Shown here one piece after another: positions 8,633-17,944 of a DNA stretch of 64,000 nucleotides. Under the pieces are notes generated by a model, which saw only the letters and a program-made list of their open reading frames with translations, had not been told where the DNA came from and ran no database searches. Location of the stretch: NCBI GenBank assembly GCA_019118605.1, contig DWYP01000046.1, forward strand, positions 1-64,000, written 5' to 3'. Numbering within the stretch: the stretch's first letter is position 1; every line of letters begins with the position of its first letter. The DNA comes from Candidatus Alistipes faecavium (lineage in GTDB: Bacteria; Bacteroidota; Bacteroidia; Bacteroidales; Rikenellaceae). Made by a program: the position numbers and the translations under genes.

Positions 8633-9360
8633 ACATCACCATCATACCGGCCACGGACCTGATCGACGGACAGTGCGTGCGCCTGACGCAGGGCGACTAC
8701 GCCAGCAGCAAAACCTATTACCGCGACCCGCTCGAGGCGGCCCTGCGCTTCGAGGAGGCGGGCATCCGCCGCCTCCACATGGTCGACCTCGACGGCGCCA
8801 AGGCCGCAGAGCCGCGGAACCTGCGGGTCCTCGAACGCGTGGCGACGAAGACCTCGCTCGAAGTGCAGTTCGGCGGCGGCATCAAGAGCCGCGAAGCCCT
8901 CGGGAGCGTCTTCAACGCCGGGGCCCGGCGGGCCATCTGCGGCAGCGTGGCGGTGCGAGACCCGGAGGCGTTCGCCGAATGGCTCGAGGAGTTCGGCCCG
9001 GAACGCCTGATCCTCGGCGCCGACCTGCGTGACGGAAAAGTCGCCATCCAGGGATGGCTCGAGGAGTCCTCCATCACCGGTTCGGAACTGATCGGACAAT
9101 TTGCCGCACGGGGACTCACGCAGGCCATCTGCACCGACATCTCGCGCGACGGCATGCTCTGCGGCCCGTCGGCCGCCCTCTACGCGGAGTTGCAACGGCA
9201 GTTCCCCGAGGTGGAGATCACCGTCAGCGGCGGGATTGCGGCGATGGACGACATCCGGGAACTCGACCGGCAGGGATTGCGCAGCGTCATCGTCGGCAAG
9301 GCCCTCTACGAAGGACGTATCACCCTCAACGAAATCGAACGATGCTTGCGAAACGCATAA
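8629..9360 (+). CDS. hisA: ProFAR isomerase (phosphoribosylformimino-AICAR ribotide isomerase)
   Basis: HisA performs an Amadori rearrangement of ProFAR to PRFAR. The 243-residue protein is a beta/alpha barrel with the two catalytic aspartates in [10 protein letters not shown] near the N terminus and [11 protein letters not shown] in the second half. The phosphate-binding loops are FGGGIKS and [11 protein letters not shown] use the start at 8629, which overlaps the hisH stop, instead of the longer track ORF. Its last 19 bases overlap hisF. Confidence 0.96.
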   Translation: MNITIIPATDLIDGQCVRLTQGDYASSKTYYRDPLEAALRFEEAGIRRLHMVDLDGAKAAEPRNLRVLERVATKTSLEVQFGGGIKSREALGSVFNAGARRAICGSVAVRDPEAFAEWLEEFGPERLILGADLRDGKVAIQGWLEESSITGSELIGQFAARGLTQAICTDISRDGMLCGPSAALYAELQRQFPEVEITVSGGIAAMDDIRELDRQGLRSVIVGKALYEGRITLNEIERCLRNA

Positions 9361-10094
9361 TCCCCTGCCTCGACATCCGCGACGGCCAAACTGTCAAGGG
9401 TATCCATTTCGAGGGGCTGCGACAGGTCGGCGACCCCGTGGAACTGGGGGCGAAATATGCCGCCGAGGGGGCCGACGAACTGGTCTACCTCGACATCAGC
9501 GCCACACACGAAGGACGCCGGACATTCACCGACCTGGTGGCACGCATTGCCGCACGCATCGACATTCCGTTCACCGTGGGCGGCGGCATCGCATCGGTCG
9601 ACGACGCCGGGCGGCTGCTCGACGCCGGGGCCGACAAGATCACACTCAACAGCGCCGCCGTGCGTGAACCGGCACTGATCGACGCCATCGCCTCGAAATA
9701 CGGGTCCCAGTTCGTCGTGGCGGCAATCGACGCCCGCACGGTCGACGGCCGCTGGGTCGTGACGACCCACGGCGGACGCCGCCCCACCGAACGCGAGCTT
9801 TTCACATGGGCCCGGGAGGCCGTCGAACGCGGCGCCGGGGAGATTCTCTTCACCTCGATGGACCACGACGGCACAAAAAACGGTTATCCGTGCGAAACCT
9901 TTGCGCGGCTTGCCGAGTTGCCCGTGCCGATCATCGCCTCGGGAGGCGCCGGAACGGCAGACCACATCGCCGACGTCCTGACCCTCGGGAAGGCCGATGC
10001 AGCCCTGGCGGCCAGCATCTTCCACTACAACGAGATTCCGATCCCCGTGCTGAAGCAGGAGTTGAAACAACGGGGCATCGCCGTCAGACTCTAA
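9342..10094 (+). CDS. hisF: Imidazole glycerol phosphate synthase, cyclase subunit
   Basis: HisF takes PRFAR and the ammonia delivered by HisH to form imidazole glycerol phosphate and AICAR. AICAR feeds back into purine synthesis. The 250-residue barrel starts [15 protein letters not shown] with the first catalytic Asp; the second Asp lies in [22 protein letters not shown] and [11 protein letters not shown] are the phosphate loops. The start at 9342 lies inside hisA, a 19-base overlap, so translation is probably coupled. Confidence 0.96.
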   Translation: MLAKRIIPCLDIRDGQTVKGIHFEGLRQVGDPVELGAKYAAEGADELVYLDISATHEGRRTFTDLVARIAARIDIPFTVGGGIASVDDAGRLLDAGADKITLNSAAVREPALIDAIASKYGSQFVVAAIDARTVDGRWVVTTHGGRRPTERELFTWAREAVERGAGEILFTSMDHDGTKNGYPCETFARLAELPVPIIASGGAGTADHIADVLTLGKADAALAASIFHYNEIPIPVLKQELKQRGIAVRL

Positions 10095-10133
10095 AAAACA
10101 ACGAACATAAAATCACGAAAAAACAGGAAAACC

Positions 10134-10754
10134 ATGAAAATTTCCGGAAAACCCTTCTCGGAACTCGCTACCGAGAAACTCCCCGGCGGACTGGTGCCCG
10201 CCGTCATCCAGGACGCACGCACCCTCCAGGTGCTCATGCTGGGCTACATGAACGAAGAGGCCTACGACAAGAGCCTCGCCGAAGGACGCGTGACCTTCTA
10301 CAGCCGCTCGCGCCAGTGCCTTTGGACGAAGGGAGAGACCAGCGGACACTGGCTCGATATCGTCTCGGTGGCCGCCGACTGCGACAACGACACGCTGCTC
10401 GTGCGCGTCATTCCCCATGGCCCGACGTGCCACACCGGTTCGAAAACCTGCTTCGGAGAGGCCGTACCCGAAACCGAAGGGTTCATCCGTTACCTGCAAA
10501 GCGTCATTCAGGGACGCCATGCCGAAATGCCCGAAGGCTCCTACACCTCGAAACTCTTCACGCGCGGAGTGAACAAAATCGCCCAGAAAGTCGGCGAGGA
10601 GGCCGTCGAAACGGTGATCGAAGCCGTCGCCGGCAACCGCGATGCAATGATCTACGAGGCGTCGGATCTCATCTACCACCTGCTCGTCCTGCTCGAGGCC
10701 ACGGGATGCACGATCGCCGACCTCGAAAAGGAGCTCGCCCGACGCCACTCCTGA
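10134..10754 (+). CDS. hisIE: Bifunctional phosphoribosyl-AMP cyclohydrolase / phosphoribosyl-ATP pyrophosphatase
   Basis: This protein carries out the second and third steps of histidine synthesis. The N-terminal HisI domain (residues 1-110) has YMNEEAYDKSL, the SRSRQCLWTKGETSGH stretch, and the zinc-binding CHTGSKTCF. The C-terminal HisE domain (about 115-206) is an all-alpha MazG-like pyrophosphatase with VGEEAVETVIEA and EASDLIYHLLVLL. It is separated from hisF by 39 A-rich bases and is the last gene of the operon, followed by a large inverted repeat. Confidence 0.97.
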   Translation: MKISGKPFSELATEKLPGGLVPAVIQDARTLQVLMLGYMNEEAYDKSLAEGRVTFYSRSRQCLWTKGETSGHWLDIVSVAADCDNDTLLVRVIPHGPTCHTGSKTCFGEAVPETEGFIRYLQSVIQGRHAEMPEGSYTSKLFTRGVNKIAQKVGEEAVETVIEAVAGNRDAMIYEASDLIYHLLVLLEATGCTIADLEKELARRHS

Positions 10755-10781
10755 TCTGCCCGCAAAACGCAGCAAACCAGG

Positions 10782-10849
10782 GGATGCGGCAACACGAAAA
10801 AAGACACTACTCTTCCCAAAAAGTATCTTTTTTCCATATTGCCGCATCC
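10782..10849 (+). terminator. Long two-tier inverted repeat at the end of the his operon
   Basis: GGATGCGGCAA (10782-10792) pairs with TTGCCGCATCC (10839-10849). Inside it GAAAAAAGA (10796-10804) pairs with TCTTTTTTC (10826-10834), leaving a 21-base loop. The T-rich arm may act as a terminator tail, but the layout is unlike the compact hairpins elsewhere in the window. Confidence 0.55.
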
Positions 10850-10898
10850 TCTGCTATGTTTTATATACGTTTTCGCATACCTTTACGTAAAAAAATCG

Positions 10899-10906
10899 TA
10901 TATTTG
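10899..10906 (+). promoter_or_regulatory. Candidate promoter (-7 box) of the DUF1080/Gfo cluster
   Basis: TATATTTG matches the -7 consensus, 76 bases before the start of the first DUF1080 gene. No TTTG was found at the right spacing. Confidence 0.45.
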
Positions 10907-10982
10907 CGAAATGGGATTGGCACACCAATATCCTGTGCCGAAGTTCCGAAATACCACGAACAACCATAAAACCAATACGACC

Positions 10983-12287
10983 ATGAACCTCAAATCTTCC
11001 CGACGCCCGTTCCAGGCCCTCCTGGGGACCGGGCTCCTTGCTTTCGGGCTCTGCGCGTGCGGACCGCAACACAACACCCTCACCGACGAAGAAATCGCCG
11101 ACGGTTGGCAACTGCTCTTCGACGGCAAGAGCCTCGACCAATGGAAAGACTTCAACGGCGACTCGCTCACGATGCCCTGGCACGTAGTCGACGGCTGCAT
11201 CCAGGCCGCCGGCGACGGGAGCGACCTCTCGGGATACATCGTCACCAAGAAACAATACGAAAACTTTATCCTCGACTGGGATTGGAAGCTCTCCTACGGC
11301 GGAAACAGCGGCATGCTCTACCATGTGGTCGAGGACCCCTATTTCCAGGTACCCTATGTCACGGGACCGGAGTATCAGCTGATCGACAACGAGGGCTGGG
11401 AGGAGCGTAACGCCCCGACGAAACTCGAAGAGTGGCAGCAGCTGGGCGTCGACTACGCCATGCACCTGCCGAATCCCGACTCGATGTTCGTCAACCCGCA
11501 GGGCGAGTGGAACAACTCGCGCATCGTCTGCGACAACGGGCACATCGAACATTGGCTCAACGGACACAAGATTCTCGAATTCGAAGCCTACACCGACGAC
11601 TGGTTCGCCCGCAAGAACAGCGGCAAATGGGAGATGGCTCCCGAATACGGTCTGGCCCACAAAGGCGTCATCTGCCTCCAGGACCACGGAGACCCCGCGT
11701 CGTTCCGCAACCTGAAGATCAAGGAGCTGCCGCGCAAGGCCGGCCGTGAAGTCAGCCTCTTCAACGGCAAGGACCTCTCGGGTTGGGAGGCCTACGGAAC
11801 CGAAAAGTGGTACGTCGACAAGCAGGGACAACTCGTCTGCGAAAGCGGCCCCGACAAGCAATACGGCTACCTCGCCACGCGCGAATACTACAACGATTTC
11901 GACCTCACGCTGGAGTTCAAGCAGCTGGCCAACGGCAACTCGGGCGTCTTCTTCCGCTCGTTCGTCGAGCCGCCCGTAAAGGTGCACGGATGGCAGTGCG
12001 AAGTGGCTCCCAAGGGCTTCGACACCGCCGGCATCTACGAATCCTACGGCCGCGGATGGCTCGTACAGATTCCCGACGAAAAAGAGTCGATCCTCAAGGA
12101 GGGCGACTGGAACACGCTGCGCCTGCGCGTCGAGGGCGACCGGGTGCAGACCTGGCTCAACGGCGAGGAGATGGTTGACATCACCGACGCCAAGATCGGC
12201 GCCGCCCAGGGCCGCATCGCCCTGCAGATCCACGACGGCGGAGGCATCAAGGTCCTCTGGCGCAACATCCGGCTGACCACCCTGTAA
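10983..12287 (+). CDS. Lipoprotein with two DUF1080 (3-keto-disaccharide hydrolase-like) domains
   Basis: The 434-residue protein has a lipoprotein signal ending near Cys26 (LCAC). Two tandem DUF1080 folds follow, roughly residues 35-235 and 245-434. Each opens with the same phrase: WQLLFDGKSLDQW in the first and VSLFNGKDLSGW in the second. Each continues through the ConA-like beta sandwich, with GGNSGMLYHV and NGNSGVFFRS. DUF1080 proteins from gut Bacteroides are now linked to cleavage of 3-keto-glycosides made by Gfo/Idh/MocA oxidoreductases. The next gene is such an oxidoreductase. The start at 10983 fits the signal peptide; the track ORF begins earlier. Localisation to the periplasm or outer membrane is inferred from the lipobox. 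Confidence 0.88.
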   Translation: MNLKSSRRPFQALLGTGLLAFGLCACGPQHNTLTDEEIADGWQLLFDGKSLDQWKDFNGDSLTMPWHVVDGCIQAAGDGSDLSGYIVTKKQYENFILDWDWKLSYGGNSGMLYHVVEDPYFQVPYVTGPEYQLIDNEGWEERNAPTKLEEWQQLGVDYAMHLPNPDSMFVNPQGEWNNSRIVCDNGHIEHWLNGHKILEFEAYTDDWFARKNSGKWEMAPEYGLAHKGVICLQDHGDPASFRNLKIKELPRKAGREVSLFNGKDLSGWEAYGTEKWYVDKQGQLVCESGPDKQYGYLATREYYNDFDLTLEFKQLANGNSGVFFRSFVEPPVKVHGWQCEVAPKGFDTAGIYESYGRGWLVQIPDEKESILKEGDWNTLRLRVEGDRVQTWLNGEEMVDITDAKIGAAQGRIALQIHDGGGIKVLWRNIRLTTL

Positions 12288-12317
12288 ACGCATCGCAACC
12301 CAAACCAAACCGAAGAT

Positions 12318-13598
12318 ATGACGACCCGAAGGAACTTTCTCAAGACATTGGGCGGACTGACGCTGCTGACCATCGTTCCGCGCAATGTACTCGGCGGCCC
12401 GAAGCACATCGCCCCGAGCGACCAACTGACTAAAGGTATCATCGGCGTGGGCGGCATCGGCCGCAGCAGCTACCACTTCACCAGCGATAAGGCTTGCCGA
12501 CTGGTAGCCATCTGCGACGTCGACCGCAACCACCTGCAAAGCGCCCTGGAGATGGGCAAGAAGAAATTCGGCGAGACGCTCCAGACCTACCACGACTACC
12601 GCGACCTGATCAAGGACGTCAATGTCGACGTGGTGCACATCGCCACCCCGCCCCACTGGCACGCCCTGATGGCCGTCGAGGCGGCCAAGGCCGGGAAGGA
12701 CATCTGGTGCGAAAAGCCCATGACGCGCACCATCGGCGAAGGAAAACGCGTCGTGGAGGCCGTACGTCAGAACGGACGCATCTTCCGGCTGAACACCTGG
12801 TTCCGCTTTACGGACACCTTCTACGGACTGGGTACGACGGTCGAGCCGCTGAAGAAACTCGTCGACAGCGGGTTGCTCGGATGGCCGCTGAAGGTGACCA
12901 TCTCGGGATCGACGGGATTCACGTGGAAATTCTTCTGGGTGGGCAAGGAGAATCTCAAGCCCGAACCCGTTCCCGCCGAACTGGATTACGACATGTGGCT
13001 GGGCCCCGCCCCCTACAAACCCTATAACAGCCACCGCGTGCACCAGACCTTCCGCGGCTACTGGGACTACGACGGAGGAGGCCTTACGGACATGGGCCAG
13101 CACTACATGGACCCCGTGCAGTACCTGCTGGGCAAGGACGACACCTCACCCGTAAAGATCGAGGTCGACGCCCCGCAGCAGCACCCTGACGCCGTGGGCA
13201 TCTGGCACAAGATCGTCTACACCTACGACGACGGCTGCCAGATCATCCTCGAGGGTGAAGGGTTCGAGAGCCCCGGCAAAACGCCCTACATCGAGGGGCC
13301 GCTGGGTAAAGTCTACAAGGGTTTCGAGTGCACGATTCCCAACGTGATGGAGAAGATCGCCGAACTGCCCGATCCGAAGCCGCAGAACACCGACTTCATC
13401 CGCTGCATCCACAACCGTGAACGCTTTGCGCTGAACGAGGAGAACGGACACCGCAGTTCGACGCTCGTGAACCTTGGTGCCTGCGCCGTGCGGCTCAACC
13501 GCACGCTGCACTTCGATCCCGTGAAGCAGCTCTTCATCGGGGACGATGCCGCCAACCGGCTCATCGACCAACCGATGCGTTCGCCGTGGAAAATCTGA
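12318..13598 (+). CDS. Gfo/Idh/MocA oxidoreductase with Tat-type signal
   Basis: The 426-residue protein starts MTTRRNFLKTLGG, a twin-arginine export signal, so it probably folds with its cofactor before export. The Rossmann motif GVGGIG, the acidic end of strand two (ICDVDRNHL), and CEKPMTRTIGEGKRVVEA (the conserved EKP of the family) follow. The C-terminal domain carries the usual GLTDMGQHYMDPVQYLLG. Family members oxidise sugars or glycosides at C3 using NAD(P) held tightly in the enzyme. Lying 30 bases after a double DUF1080 protein and 23 before a HEAT-DUF1080 protein, it most likely makes the 3-keto substrate they cleave. That role is inferred from the family and context. Confidence 0.88.
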   Translation: MTTRRNFLKTLGGLTLLTIVPRNVLGGPKHIAPSDQLTKGIIGVGGIGRSSYHFTSDKACRLVAICDVDRNHLQSALEMGKKKFGETLQTYHDYRDLIKDVNVDVVHIATPPHWHALMAVEAAKAGKDIWCEKPMTRTIGEGKRVVEAVRQNGRIFRLNTWFRFTDTFYGLGTTVEPLKKLVDSGLLGWPLKVTISGSTGFTWKFFWVGKENLKPEPVPAELDYDMWLGPAPYKPYNSHRVHQTFRGYWDYDGGGLTDMGQHYMDPVQYLLGKDDTSPVKIEVDAPQQHPDAVGIWHKIVYTYDDGCQIILEGEGFESPGKTPYIEGPLGKVYKGFECTIPNVMEKIAELPDPKPQNTDFIRCIHNRERFALNEENGHRSSTLVNLGACAVRLNRTLHFDPVKQLFIGDDAANRLIDQPMRSPWKI

Positions 13599-13621
13599 CA
13601 ACCCCCTAACCCGACAAGACG

Positions 13622-16396
13622 ATGAAAAAATTCCTATATCTGTTTCTGCTCTTCCTGCTGCCGGCAACGGCCGGGGCACAGGATGCCCGCCAGCGCAGTC
13701 TCGAGACGATCGTGGCCGACGGACTGGCCCAACTCCCGGCCGAAAACACGCAGTCGCTCAATGCCGTGATGCAGGAGCTCGCCGCCACGGGAGCGCGCGG
13801 TGTGGAGATGATGGCCGGGATGCTCGTCCCCGCCGCCGAAGGGAAAAACGCCACGGTGGAATATGCCCTAAGCGGCGTGGTGAACTACGCCACGGCCAAA
13901 GGACAGGAAGCGCAGCTCGAAGGTATCCGCCAGGGATTGGAAAAGGCCCTGAATGCCTGCACCGACAAGACGAACCAGGCATTTCTGCTCTCGCTGCTCC
14001 AGCTGTGCTCGACCGAAGAGCAGATTCCGCTCTTCGTACGGTATGCCGATGACGAGTACCTGGCCGATGCAGCCATTCGTGCCCTCATCCAGACCCCGTC
14101 ATCGGAGTCCGCGATCCTTTCACTGATGCAGAACCGGGAGGGCGGAGAACCCTCAGCGCTGCTGGCCTATGCCGCCTCGAAACGTCCGAGCGAAGGGGCC
14201 GAAGATATTCTCCTTGCTTGGCTTGCAGACTACGAGACCGACAACGCAACGAAAGAGGCCATCTACAACGCCTTGGCCGCATGCGGCACGTCGAAATCAC
14301 TGAAAACGCTCGCCGAAGCAGCCGAGGCCTCGGATTATGGATTCCTGCCCTGCGACGCCACGAGCGCCTACCTGCGCCTGCTGGGCCGCCTGGCTGTGGA
14401 CGGTAACCGCAAAGCCCTTTCAACCGCCAAATCGCTGCTGCGCTCCGACCGTCCGAACATCCGCACAACGGCCCTCGACATCGTGCTCCGCGCCGACGCG
14501 GCCAAACGGACCCAATACCTGCTGGCAGCATTGAAGGATGACAACCGCGAATACCGCTGCGCCGCCCTGCACCTGGCCGACTGCTTCGCCGACGAAGCGC
14601 TCTACGCAGCCGTCGCCGGGAAGGCTTCGTCGCTCGACAACACGGCACGGACGGATATCGTCAACTGGCTCGGAAGCCGCCACGCCGTCTCGCAGAGCGG
14701 GATGGTCATCGCCTCGATGGCTTCGGAAAACGAAGAGTTGGCCCTCGCAGCCATCCGCGCCGCCGGGAAAATCGGCGGAACGGAGGCGCTCGAAGCGCTG
14801 ATCGCCCAACTCGACGGCCCGTACGGAGCCCAGGCCGAAGCCGCCATCGCCGCCTTCAACGGCAATGCCAACGACGCACTCGTCGCGGCACTCGACGCTT
14901 CGCCCGCCACCCAGGCCCGGGCACTCGGGCTCGTTGCCGCACGCCGCAACGTCAAAGCCGCCGACAAGGTCTTCACGCTGCTGAACGCCGAGTCCGCCGA
15001 AGTAAGGGATGCAGCCTACCGGGCGCTCGCGGGCGTCACTTCGCCGAGCGATTTCGACCGGCTGTGCGACCTGCTCGACAAGGCCTCGGACGATCGGGTT
15101 GCGGCGTTGCAGGACGGGCTCAAAAACGCCCTTGCCGGCGTGGAGGCCGACGAACAGTACCGGCTCGTAGCCGGCCGCATGGAAGCCTCCGCAGACGCAC
15201 CGCGTTACTATCCGCTGCTGGCTCAGGCCGCAACGCGTCAGGCGATCGACGCTCTGCTCGCCGCCACGGACCGTGAGGCCGCCTTCAAAGCCCTGCTGAC
15301 GCTCGACAACCCGGAGATGATCGGTGTATTGTACGACCTTGCCAAGGAGAATCCGGCCTGGAAGGATGCCGCCATCTCGCGCTTTGCGGACTTCGTGGCA
15401 GCCGCTCCGGCCGACAAGCAGGTTGGGTACTACCGCCAGGGGCTTGAGACCGAACCGTCGGAAGAGGTACAGAACAAACTGCTCACCGCCCTGGCCGACA
15501 CCCGTTCGCTGCCGGCCGTGGAGATCGCAGCCCACTACCTCGACAATCGGGCTACCGCAGTATCCGCCGCCTACGCCGTGAAGAGCATCGCGGCAAAAAA
15601 TCCCGGCATGGGAGGCGAAACGGTCGTTGCGGCGCTCGAGAAGGCCCGGGAGGTCTATATCGACTGGTCCAAGACCGACCCCGATGCCGGATACGCCGTT
15701 GACGAGATCAAGGGGCTGCTGGCCAAATACGCCGCCGTGCCGCGCTTCGAGCTCTCGCCCGAGGAGGCCGCCGAAGGGTTTGAGGTTCTCTTCGACGGGC
15801 TTTCGCTCGAAAAGTGGACGGGCAATAAGACCAACTATGTGCCCGTCGACGGGACAATCTACGTCACTGCCCAGTACGGAGGCAGCGGGAATCTCTACAC
15901 GATCAAGGAGTACGGCGATTTTGTCCTGCGCTTCGAGTTCGCCTTCGACCGCGAAGGCGTCAACAACGGCATCGGGATCCGTACGCCGATGGGCGTCGAC
16001 GCCGCCTACCACGGCATGGAGATCCAGGTGCTCGACCACGACGCCCCGATCTACAAGGACCTGCACGTCTACCAGCAACATGGATCGGTCTACGGCGTGA
16101 TCCCGGCAAAACGGGTCAAGTTCCCGCCGCTGGGGACATGGAACGTCGAGGAGATTCGCGCCGTCGGCGACCGGATCACCGTAACGGTCAACGGAGAGGT
16201 GATTCTCGACGGCAATATCCGCCAGGCCTGCAAGGGACACAACGTGGCACCCGACGGATCGTCGAAGAACCCCTATACGGTGGATCACCGCAACCACCCG
16301 GGACTCTTCAACAAGAGAGGACACATCGGGCTGCTCGGACACGGCCCCGGGATCAAGTTCCGCAACATCCGCATCAAGGAGTTGCCGGCGAAATAA
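13622..16396 (+). CDS. HEAT-repeat protein with C-terminal DUF1080 domain
   Basis: This 924-residue exported protein has a signal peptide (LYLFLLFLLPATAGAQ) and a long alpha-helical solenoid of HEAT-like repeats from about residue 25 to 690. Repeat phrases such as ALAAIRAAGKIGG and EVRDAAYRALAG are visible. The C-terminal DUF1080 sandwich (about 715-924) starts FEVLFDGLSLEKWTG and ends IKFRNIRIKEL. The solenoid is probably a scaffold or binding platform; the sandwich is the likely catalytic or sugar-binding part. It sits between two Gfo/Idh/MocA genes. The repeats make the limits of each domain approximate. No substrate can be read from the sequence. Confidence 0.85.
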   Translation: MKKFLYLFLLFLLPATAGAQDARQRSLETIVADGLAQLPAENTQSLNAVMQELAATGARGVEMMAGMLVPAAEGKNATVEYALSGVVNYATAKGQEAQLEGIRQGLEKALNACTDKTNQAFLLSLLQLCSTEEQIPLFVRYADDEYLADAAIRALIQTPSSESAILSLMQNREGGEPSALLAYAASKRPSEGAEDILLAWLADYETDNATKEAIYNALAACGTSKSLKTLAEAAEASDYGFLPCDATSAYLRLLGRLAVDGNRKALSTAKSLLRSDRPNIRTTALDIVLRADAAKRTQYLLAALKDDNREYRCAALHLADCFADEALYAAVAGKASSLDNTARTDIVNWLGSRHAVSQSGMVIASMASENEELALAAIRAAGKIGGTEALEALIAQLDGPYGAQAEAAIAAFNGNANDALVAALDASPATQARALGLVAARRNVKAADKVFTLLNAESAEVRDAAYRALAGVTSPSDFDRLCDLLDKASDDRVAALQDGLKNALAGVEADEQYRLVAGRMEASADAPRYYPLLAQAATRQAIDALLAATDREAAFKALLTLDNPEMIGVLYDLAKENPAWKDAAISRFADFVAAAPADKQVGYYRQGLETEPSEEVQNKLLTALADTRSLPAVEIAAHYLDNRATAVSAAYAVKSIAAKNPGMGGETVVAALEKAREVYIDWSKTDPDAGYAVDEIKGLLAKYAAVPRFELSPEEAAEGFEVLFDGLSLEKWTGNKTNYVPVDGTIYVTAQYGGSGNLYTIKEYGDFVLRFEFAFDREGVNNGIGIRTPMGVDAAYHGMEIQVLDHDAPIYKDLHVYQQHGSVYGVIPAKRVKFPPLGTWNVEEIRAVGDRITVTVNGEVILDGNIRQACKGHNVAPDGSSKNPYTVDHRNHPGLFNKRGHIGLLGHGPGIKFRNIRIKELPAK

Positions 16397-16473
16397 CATG
16401 GCTACCGTCGGGGAAGGATCGCAAAACGGAGCGTATCCCTTCCCGGCAGTATGGTTTTGTCGCAAATAAGTCG

Positions 16474-16481
16474 TACCTTTG
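16474..16481 (+). promoter_or_regulatory. Candidate internal promoter (-7 box)
   Basis: TACCTTTG matches the -7 consensus 83 bases upstream of the Gfo gene. A TTTG lies only 14 bases upstream, shorter than the usual 19, so it is uncertain. Confidence 0.4.
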
Positions 16482-16564
16482 TTCCACATCGGGAAGTGCT
16501 CCTCGCGGACGTGTCGCCCGCGAGGAGTTCTGGTACGATCCACTTTCCACAACCGCAGAAACCC

Positions 16565-17836
16565 ATGAACGACAACACTGCGTCCCGCCCGATCACAATC
16601 GTGGCCATCGGAGCCGGGAACCGTACCAACAAATACCTCGAATACGCCGTCCGCTATCCCGAACGGCTGCAATTGGTCGGAGTCGTCGAACTGAACGACA
16701 TCCGCCGGCATGCCGTAGCCGAAAAGTTCGGCCTGAAGGCAGAGCAATGCTTTACGGATTACGACTTGTTTTTCGAGCACCCGATCCCGGCCGACGCCAT
16801 TCTGATCGGCACACCGGAGAACCGGCACTTCGACCCCTGCATGAAGGCCATCGAGGCAGGATACCACGTCCTGCTGGAGAAGCCCATCGCCCAGACCCTG
16901 CCGGAATGTTGTCGGATCGCCGAGGCCGCACGCCGCAAGGGGGTTATCGTCGGCGTCTGCCACGTGTTGCGGTACCACCCCTACTTCATCAAGATCAAGG
17001 AGCTGGTCGATTCGGGCGAACTGGGAGAGATCATCTCCATCAGCCACCTGACAGCCGTGGGACTGGACCGCTCGACCCATGGATTCGTCCGGGGCATGTG
17101 GCGACGCGAGGAGCTCTCCAATCCGATGCTGATCTCCAAGAGCTGCCACGACATCGACTTTCTGCTCTGGCTTACCAAGTCCCGCTGCCGGCGGCTCTCT
17201 TCGTTCGGGTCGCTGCGCTGGTTCCGACGCGAAAACGCACCGCAGGGAAGCACGGCCCGCTGCATCGACTGCCCGCTTGAGCCACAGTGCCCCTACTCGG
17301 CCGTCGACCTCTATGACGTACGCCGCGACTGGATATCGAATTTCGACGTCCCGGCCGGATCGACCCTCGACGAGGTCATCCAGCGCGAACTCCGCGAAGG
17401 CGACTACGGACGCTGCGTATTCCATTGCGACAACAACGTCGTCGACCACCAGATCGTATCGATGGAGATGGAGAATGAAGTCACGATCTCGTTCTCGATG
17501 GATGCCTTCACGCTCGGCGACCAGCGGGAAACACACATCCGACTCACCCACGGAGAAATCGACGGTGATGAACGGACCCTGCGTGTGCAAACCTTCCGCG
17601 GGCGGAAAGAGCGGGTCTACGACTTCTCGGACATCCTCGGAACGCCGTTCCACGCGGGCGCCGACCTGAACCTGATCGAGGATTTCGTCGACATCCTGAC
17701 TCATCCCGACCGACAGTTGCGCACAACCATCGACCATTCGGTTGAAAGCCATCGTATCTGTTTCGAGGCCGAGCGCAGCCGCCTCACCGGCGAGACAATC
17801 ACGCTGGACCGCGGCCCGATCCTCCAGAAGAAATAA
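16565..17836 (+). CDS. Gfo/Idh/MocA oxidoreductase with Cys cluster
   Basis: This 423-residue protein lacks a signal peptide and should be cytosolic, unlike the Tat-dependent paralogue upstream. The N-terminal Rossmann domain begins PITIVAIGAGNRTNKYLE and carries EKPIAQTLPECCRI. The C-terminal domain has the sequence CIDCPLEPQCPYSA, a Cys group seen in one branch of the family that may bind metal. It is the last gene of the DUF1080/Gfo run and may have its own promoter. It could complete the oxidation or re-reduction of keto sugars inside the cell, but this is inference. The track ORF starts at 16451; the ATG at 16565 fits the family start. Confidence 0.87.
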   Translation: MNDNTASRPITIVAIGAGNRTNKYLEYAVRYPERLQLVGVVELNDIRRHAVAEKFGLKAEQCFTDYDLFFEHPIPADAILIGTPENRHFDPCMKAIEAGYHVLLEKPIAQTLPECCRIAEAARRKGVIVGVCHVLRYHPYFIKIKELVDSGELGEIISISHLTAVGLDRSTHGFVRGMWRREELSNPMLISKSCHDIDFLLWLTKSRCRRLSSFGSLRWFRRENAPQGSTARCIDCPLEPQCPYSAVDLYDVRRDWISNFDVPAGSTLDEVIQRELREGDYGRCVFHCDNNVVDHQIVSMEMENEVTISFSMDAFTLGDQRETHIRLTHGEIDGDERTLRVQTFRGRKERVYDFSDILGTPFHAGADLNLIEDFVDILTHPDRQLRTTIDHSVESHRICFEAERSRLTGETITLDRGPILQKK

Positions 17837-17907
17837 AAGGCCGGAAGCCATTGCCCAAGCAGCAGTTATTTTCGGAGACGGCAGGCGCTCCGAAGCCGAT
17901 TTTTTCG

Positions 17908-17915
17908 TACCTTTG
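17908..17915 (+). promoter_or_regulatory. Candidate promoter (-7 box) of the DUF3127 gene
   Basis: TACCTTTG lies 29 bases upstream of the start codon. No clear TTTG is found at -33. Confidence 0.45.
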
Positions 17916-17944
17916 CCGAAGAAACCAATACATCAGTCAGTTTT

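Noticed and set aside
14420-17851. 1143-residue minus-strand ORF
   Set aside because: Antisense to the HEAT-DUF1080 and Gfo genes and rich in Val/Asp/Gly/Arg with no recognisable domain.
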